This document shows, in pieces, positions 12,132 through 15,998 of a DNA stretch of 15,998 nucleotides. The translations under genes and the position numbers were made by a program. The notes under the pieces were generated by a model. The model searched no databases. It was not told the DNA's origin and worked only from the letters and a program-made list of their open reading frames with translations. The stretch comes from UBA1049 sp964522305 (GTDB lineage Bacteria; Bacillota; Clostridia; Oscillospirales; CAG-382), in assembly GCA_964522305.1 (NCBI GenBank), contig CAZFVM010000020.1, positions 1 to 15,998 of the forward strand, written 5' to 3'. Positions within the stretch are counted from its first letter, which is position 1. Each line of letters starts with the position of its first letter.

Positions 12132-14360
12132 ATGGACATCTCTTTGCTTTTGGGTCTCGTTATCGTTGCAGCTTTAGCGGGACTCGGGTACGCCGCCATC
12201 AACTATTTTTCCGTGCGTAAGATGGAAGAGGGTACCGAAAAAATGCAGGAAATTGCTGCAGCTATCAGGGAAGGTGCAAACACCTTCATCAATTATGAGT
12301 ATAAGATAGTTGCCATGATAGCTGGTATTATCACAATAATTTTGGCTGTTTTGATTTCCTGGTCTACCGCTGCGGCGTTTGCAATCGGAGCTATTATGAG
12401 TGCAACTGCAGGATGGGTTGGTATGAAAGTCGCCACCTATGCAAACGTTCGTGTTACCAACAAAGCCAGAACAACCAAGTCTTTGCCCGAGACATTAAAG
12501 GTCGCTTTTAAAGGCGGTTCTGTAATGGGTCTTGCGGTTGCCGGTTTTGCTTTGCTTGGTATTTTTATTGTTTTTATGTTCTTTGGTCTCGGTCTCAAGC
12601 AGATCGATGTTGCCGCAGGTTTGGTGCCGGAAGGATTGTGGGGTTCCACCAAGAGCCTTATCGGTCTCGACATTTCCTTCACCATGACTTTGTCCGGGTA
12701 CGCCCTTGGTTGTTCCTTGATAGCCATGTTCAATCGAGTCGGCGGCGGTATCTACACCAAGGCTGCAGACATGGGAGCAGACCTAGTCGGTAAGACCGAG
12801 CTTAACATCCCCGAGGATGATCCCCGTAACCCTGCTACTATCGCAGATAACGTAGGCGATAACGTCGGTGACGTTGCAGGTCTCGGAAGCGATCTGTTGG
12901 AGAGTTTTGTAGGTGCTATTCTTTCAGGTTCTATCCTTGCTATTGAGCTGTTTGCCAAGAGTGTATTTAAAGACAGTGACCTCTTGAGATCCATGATGAT
13001 TTTTCCCGTTGCGTTTGCCGGTATAGGGCTTATAGCCTGTGTAATCGGTATCGCCACCCTCTTTATCAGAAAGAAACTATCTGACAACCCCCACAGAGAA
13101 CTCAACTCCGTAACTTGGGTTTCTGCAGGACTAACCATAGTGTTGGGGTTCGCCCTTACAAAGTATTTGTTTGGCAGTTTTGATGTTGAAGTATTGAACA
13201 CTGCTGAGCTCCATTTGGGATATATTTCCCCTTGGCTTGGAGCGACCTTTGGCGTTTTGTCCGGTATTATTATAGGTAAGATTGCAGAGTATTACACCAG
13301 CTATGATTACAAGCCCACTAAGAATGTGGCTTCGGCATCGGTAGAAGGCTCGGCATTGACCATTACCCAGGGATTATCATTGGGAATGATCTCTTGTATG
13401 GCTCCGGTTGTGGTGTTAGCCACCGCTATTTATGCTTCCTATGCTGTAGCCGGGATGTTTGGAGTTGCCGCAGCCGCTATCGGGATGCTATCCTTCGTAG
13501 CTGCTACCGTTTCGGTGGACACTTACGGCCCGATTGCAGACAACGCAGGTGGTATCGCAGAGATGAGCAAGCTTGACAAAGAAGTAAGAGTTATCACCGA
13601 TGAGCTGGATAGCGTAGGCAACACCACCGCCGCCATCGGTAAAGGGTTTGCCATCGGCTCCGCAGCATTGGCTACATTGTCCATGATGACTTCCTATATG
13701 TTTGCTTATGTCGATCCTGCCAGCATTGAAGTTGGAGCGGACACCGTAGCTCTTGACTTCATAAGTCTAAATCTCCTTAAGCCTTTGACCTTGGCAGGCG
13801 CGTTAATAGGAACAGCTTTGCCCTATTTGTTCTCGGGAATGCTCATCGACGCCGTTGCCAAAGCAGCCCGTAAGATGGTGGATGAGGTTCGTCGTCAGTT
13901 TAGAGAGATAAAGGGATTGATGGAAGGGGAGGTACTTCCCGACTACAACACCTGTATCGCTATTTCTTCCCAAGGCGCTTTAAAGGAGATGAGATTACCT
14001 TCTCTTATCGCTATTTCTTTACCTGTGGTTTCGGGATTCCTGTTCGGTGCTGAGTTTGTAGCCGGACTGTTGCTTGGCTCTACTCTCTCGGCAATTATGC
14101 TTGCCATCTTCACCGGCAACGCCGGAGGAGCATGGGATAATGCTAAGAAGTATATTGAAACCGGTGCCATAGAAGGCCATGAGAAGGGCTCTGATGCTCA
14201 CAACGCAGCCATAGTCGGGGACACTGTAGGTGATCCTTTGAAGGATACGGTAGGACCGTCTTTGGATATTCTGATCAAGATGATGAGCGTTGTGTCCTTG
14301 GTTACGGTTGTCGTATTTAACAAGTACAACTTGCTTGAATGGTTACAGGGTCTGTTCTAA
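12132..14360 (+). CDS. hppA: Membrane-bound pyrophosphatase, K+-dependent, probably Na+-pumping
   Basis: This integral membrane enzyme hydrolyses pyrophosphate and uses the energy to pump Na+ or H+ out of the cytoplasm. The 742-residue protein has about 16 hydrophobic segments and the family's substrate-site motifs: DMGADLVGKTE (213-223), DDPRNPATIADNVGDNVGD (229-247), and near the C-terminus GGAWDNAKKYIE and GDTVGDPLKDT. GNTTAAIGKG (from 496) has Ala and Gly where K+-independent enzymes have Lys and Thr, so K+ dependence is predicted. Glu257 in DLLES is the placement I associate with Na+-pumping members; this is inference. It is a single-gene unit between a consensus promoter and a strong terminator. 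It uses ATC/ATT for Ile much more than its neighbours, which suggests high expression. Confidence 0.97.
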   Translation: MDISLLLGLVIVAALAGLGYAAINYFSVRKMEEGTEKMQEIAAAIREGANTFINYEYKIVAMIAGIITIILAVLISWSTAAAFAIGAIMSATAGWVGMKVATYANVRVTNKARTTKSLPETLKVAFKGGSVMGLAVAGFALLGIFIVFMFFGLGLKQIDVAAGLVPEGLWGSTKSLIGLDISFTMTLSGYALGCSLIAMFNRVGGGIYTKAADMGADLVGKTELNIPEDDPRNPATIADNVGDNVGDVAGLGSDLLESFVGAILSGSILAIELFAKSVFKDSDLLRSMMIFPVAFAGIGLIACVIGIATLFIRKKLSDNPHRELNSVTWVSAGLTIVLGFALTKYLFGSFDVEVLNTAELHLGYISPWLGATFGVLSGIIIGKIAEYYTSYDYKPTKNVASASVEGSALTITQGLSLGMISCMAPVVVLATAIYASYAVAGMFGVAAAAIGMLSFVAATVSVDTYGPIADNAGGIAEMSKLDKEVRVITDELDSVGNTTAAIGKGFAIGSAALATLSMMTSYMFAYVDPASIEVGADTVALDFISLNLLKPLTLAGALIGTALPYLFSGMLIDAVAKAARKMVDEVRRQFREIKGLMEGEVLPDYNTCIAISSQGALKEMRLPSLIAISLPVVSGFLFGAEFVAGLLLGSTLSAIMLAIFTGNAGGAWDNAKKYIETGAIEGHEKGSDAHNAAIVGDTVGDPLKDTVGPSLDILIKMMSVVSLVTVVVFNKYNLLEWLQGLF

Positions 14361-14399
14361 GGATTGTTTTCATACAGGCATAAAGATATGTTTTTTTAC

Positions 14400-14434
14400 G
14401 CGGAGAGCCGACAAAAGCTCTCCGCTGTTTTTTT
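14400..14434 (+). terminator. Intrinsic terminator of hppA
   Basis: GCGGAGAGC (14400-14408) pairs perfectly with GCTCTCCGC (14417-14425) around an 8-nt loop, followed after TG by seven T (14428-14434). It lies 40 nt after the hppA stop. This is a strong Rho-independent terminator on the plus strand. Confidence 0.92.
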
Positions 14435-14505
14435 ACAATTGATGACTGTATACTTGGTTTTTGATAATTACACCTTCGAATGCCGTGAGTGAAACAAAGC
14501 TGTCC

Positions 14506-14549
14506 AAAAAAAAGAAAGACACCTTCGATATGAAAGTGTCTTTTGTTTT
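14506..14549. terminator. Bidirectional terminator between hppA and the MATE gene
   Basis: AAAGACAC (14515-14522) pairs with GTGTCTTT (14536-14543), with TTC/GAA extending the stem inside a C-A mismatch. On the minus strand the stem runs into TTTCTTTTTTTT (14517-14506), right after the MATE stop codon; on the plus strand it runs into TTTTGTTTT. It therefore ends the MATE transcript and backs up the hppA terminator. Confidence 0.85.
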
Positions 14550-14565
14550 ATTTATGTAACAAGGG

Positions 14566-15933
14566 TTATACATCTCTCTTGATAATAACATCCATCTTCC
14601 ATTTGCCTGAGAAGTAAAACAGCCCGGCGGCAATAAAGGAGATAGCAGACGCAAAGGGAGCGCCTAACCCGATACCCGCAAGCCCTTGATTCATCATTAT
14701 CCCAAAGACATAGGAGACCGGAACCCTTATAATAAGGGAAGAGAGCATTCCGTTCAGTAAAGAGAACATGGTATGCCCAGAGCCGATAAACAAGCCGTTT
14801 AACGAAAAGATAAAGGGAACAAAGATATACTCAAAGCTAAAAGGCTTGAGATAGGTTGCCCCTGCACGGATTAGCTCCGGGTCATCGCTAAATATTCGCA
14901 ACATAGCCTCCGGCCAGAGTTGACTAAGGGCAAATATAGAAATGGTGATAGACGCAGATATCAAGAGCCCAATCTTCATGGTCTTGACCGCTCTGTCGGC
15001 CCTGCCGGCTCCAAAGTTCTGGGCGCTCATGGCAGAGACCGCAGAGCTCATGGCTATCGCAGGCAAAATCGCAAAGGCGTTGAACCTGCCCACTATCCCC
15101 ACCGCAGTAGAAGCGACAACACTGATGTTGTTGGCAAAGGCGGTGAGGAACAAAAAGGAAGTAGTAACCGATATATTGTTGAGAAGGGTGGGTATCCCTA
15201 CTTTGAACAACAGCCTTAACCGTTCGGGATAAAACTTAAAAGACGCGAGGGAAAAGTCAAAGATAAACTTGTTGTATCGAAGATAGATGATACATAGTAT
15301 CATACTCAACGCCTGAGAGATAACCGTGGCTATAGCGGCGCCCTTGGCACCCATGCCGTATCCCGCAACAAAGACAAAGTCTAATATAATATTGGTAAAA
15401 GCCGCAATAGCGACAAAAATCATGGGGTTTTTGCTATCCCCCATCCCCCTCATGACCGCAGCAAGCGCGTTGTATCCAAAGATAAAGATAGTGCCGATAA
15501 CAGTGATGGTCAGGTAGTCGTTAGAGGCAGAAAAAGACTCAGCCGGGGTCCTAATCAACTGAAGAAAGGGAACTTTTAGCACTAACATCAACCCGGTAAT
15601 TGCCACTGCCAAGACAAATAGGGTGGAGAACAAGGTGCTTATTGTCTCCTTTAACTCCTGCTTACGCCCGGAGCCCAGGTATTGCCCGATAAGCACGGTG
15701 CCTCCCACAGAGAGACCGATTACTGCGTTGGTAATAAGGAAGGTGGCTTGGTTGCCGATGTGCACCCCCGACATGTTGTTCATGTCCGAGTATCTACCGA
15801 CGATTACCATATCTGCCACAGAATACAAGGACTGGATGAGGTTTGAAATCAAAAATGGGAGGGAAAAGCGAATCAACTGCCTCGCTACATTCCCTTCCGA
15901 TAAATTAACCTCAAACTTTGATTCTTTTTGCAT
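14566..15933 (-). CDS. MATE family multidrug/toxin efflux transporter
   Basis: The 455-residue protein is a MATE exporter, normally exchanging Na+ or H+ for cationic drugs or metabolites across the inner membrane. It has about twelve hydrophobic segments in two related halves. Family features include the start LSEGNVARQLIRFSLPFLISNLIQSLYSVADMVIVGRY, GNQATF, GMGDSKNPM and, in the second half, SAMSAQNFGAGRADRA and FIGSGHTMFS. The full length is typical. The ATG at 15933 has GGAG about 6 nt upstream. It is a single gene convergent with hppA, sharing a bidirectional terminator, and has its own promoter. Substrate cannot be read from the sequence, and the DinF-like, NorM-like or other subgroup is uncertain. 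Confidence 0.95.
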   Translation of the reverse strand: MQKESKFEVNLSEGNVARQLIRFSLPFLISNLIQSLYSVADMVIVGRYSDMNNMSGVHIGNQATFLITNAVIGLSVGGTVLIGQYLGSGRKQELKETISTLFSTLFVLAVAITGLMLVLKVPFLQLIRTPAESFSASNDYLTITVIGTIFIFGYNALAAVMRGMGDSKNPMIFVAIAAFTNIILDFVFVAGYGMGAKGAAIATVISQALSMILCIIYLRYNKFIFDFSLASFKFYPERLRLLFKVGIPTLLNNISVTTSFLFLTAFANNISVVASTAVGIVGRFNAFAILPAIAMSSAVSAMSAQNFGAGRADRAVKTMKIGLLISASITISIFALSQLWPEAMLRIFSDDPELIRAGATYLKPFSFEYIFVPFIFSLNGLFIGSGHTMFSLLNGMLSSLIIRVPVSYVFGIMMNQGLAGIGLGAPFASAISFIAAGLFYFSGKWKMDVIIKRDV

Positions 15934-15968
15934 TGTTTTCTCCGACTTTGTTTAAATTCAATCAAAAA

Positions 15969-15997
15969 ATCATAGCATAAAAACCGGCGTTTTACAA
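15969..15997 (-). promoter_or_regulatory. Extended -10 promoter for the MATE gene
   Basis: On the minus strand, TTGTAA (15997-15992) and TATGAT (15974-15969) are spaced 17 bp apart, and the -10 box is preceded by TGC, giving an extended -10 element. Transcription would start near 15962, about 29 nt before the ATG. The -35 box touches the window edge, so upstream regulatory sites cannot be seen. Confidence 0.65.
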
Positions 15998-15998
15998 T

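Noticed and set aside
1..15998. CRISPR array, tRNA genes, insertion sequences or prophage
   Set aside because: No regularly spaced repeats, tRNA-like cloverleaf sequence ending in CCA, transposase or phage genes were seen.

Overview
The window looks like a chromosomal segment of a Firmicutes/Clostridia-type bacterium. Supporting signs are AGGAGG-like Shine-Dalgarno sites before most genes, a SecA with the roughly 60-residue insertion after TNMAGRGTD that I associate with clostridial SecA, a K+-dependent membrane pyrophosphatase, and an MnmG N-terminus of the CNPSIGGTGKG...PAVHSL type. Base composition is moderate by eye. There are no tRNA or rRNA genes, insertion sequences, phage genes or CRISPR arrays. 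Assignment below phylum is not possible from the sequence alone.

Layout. (1) Positions 1-2352, minus strand: a trmL-mnmE-mnmG operon behind a TTGCAA-N17-TATAAT promoter. mnmG is cut by the window edge. All three products act on the wobble nucleotide (position 34) of tRNAs, so this is a compact wobble-modification operon. (2) Positions 2353-9119, plus strand: secA, two uncharacterised polytopic membrane proteins (195 and 423 aa) and an asparagine-synthetase-like gene, spaced 16-33 nt apart and probably co-transcribed. The synthetase-like enzyme keeps its ATP/synthetase site but has lost every key residue of its N-terminal glutaminase site. (3) Positions 9223-11337: a YbjQ-family protein whose stop codon lies inside a terminator hairpin, then an overlapping ABC-2 ATPase/permease pair. 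(4) Positions 11338-12131: an orphan 69-residue membrane or secreted peptide gene, then about 480 nt without a convincing gene but with several inverted repeats and a consensus sigma-70 promoter. (5) Positions 12132-14360: hppA, a membrane pyrophosphatase with residues pointing to a K+-dependent, probably Na+-pumping type. (6) Positions 14400-15998: two terminators, the second facing both ways, then a convergent MATE transporter gene with its own extended -10 promoter.

Most of the window is ordinary housekeeping and transport. I did not see a complete new defence or mobile system. The points most worth a second look are the asparagine-synthetase paralogue with a dismantled glutaminase, the secA-linked pair of membrane proteins with an internal LPD-type repeat, and the hairpin-rich region between the small ORF and hppA.
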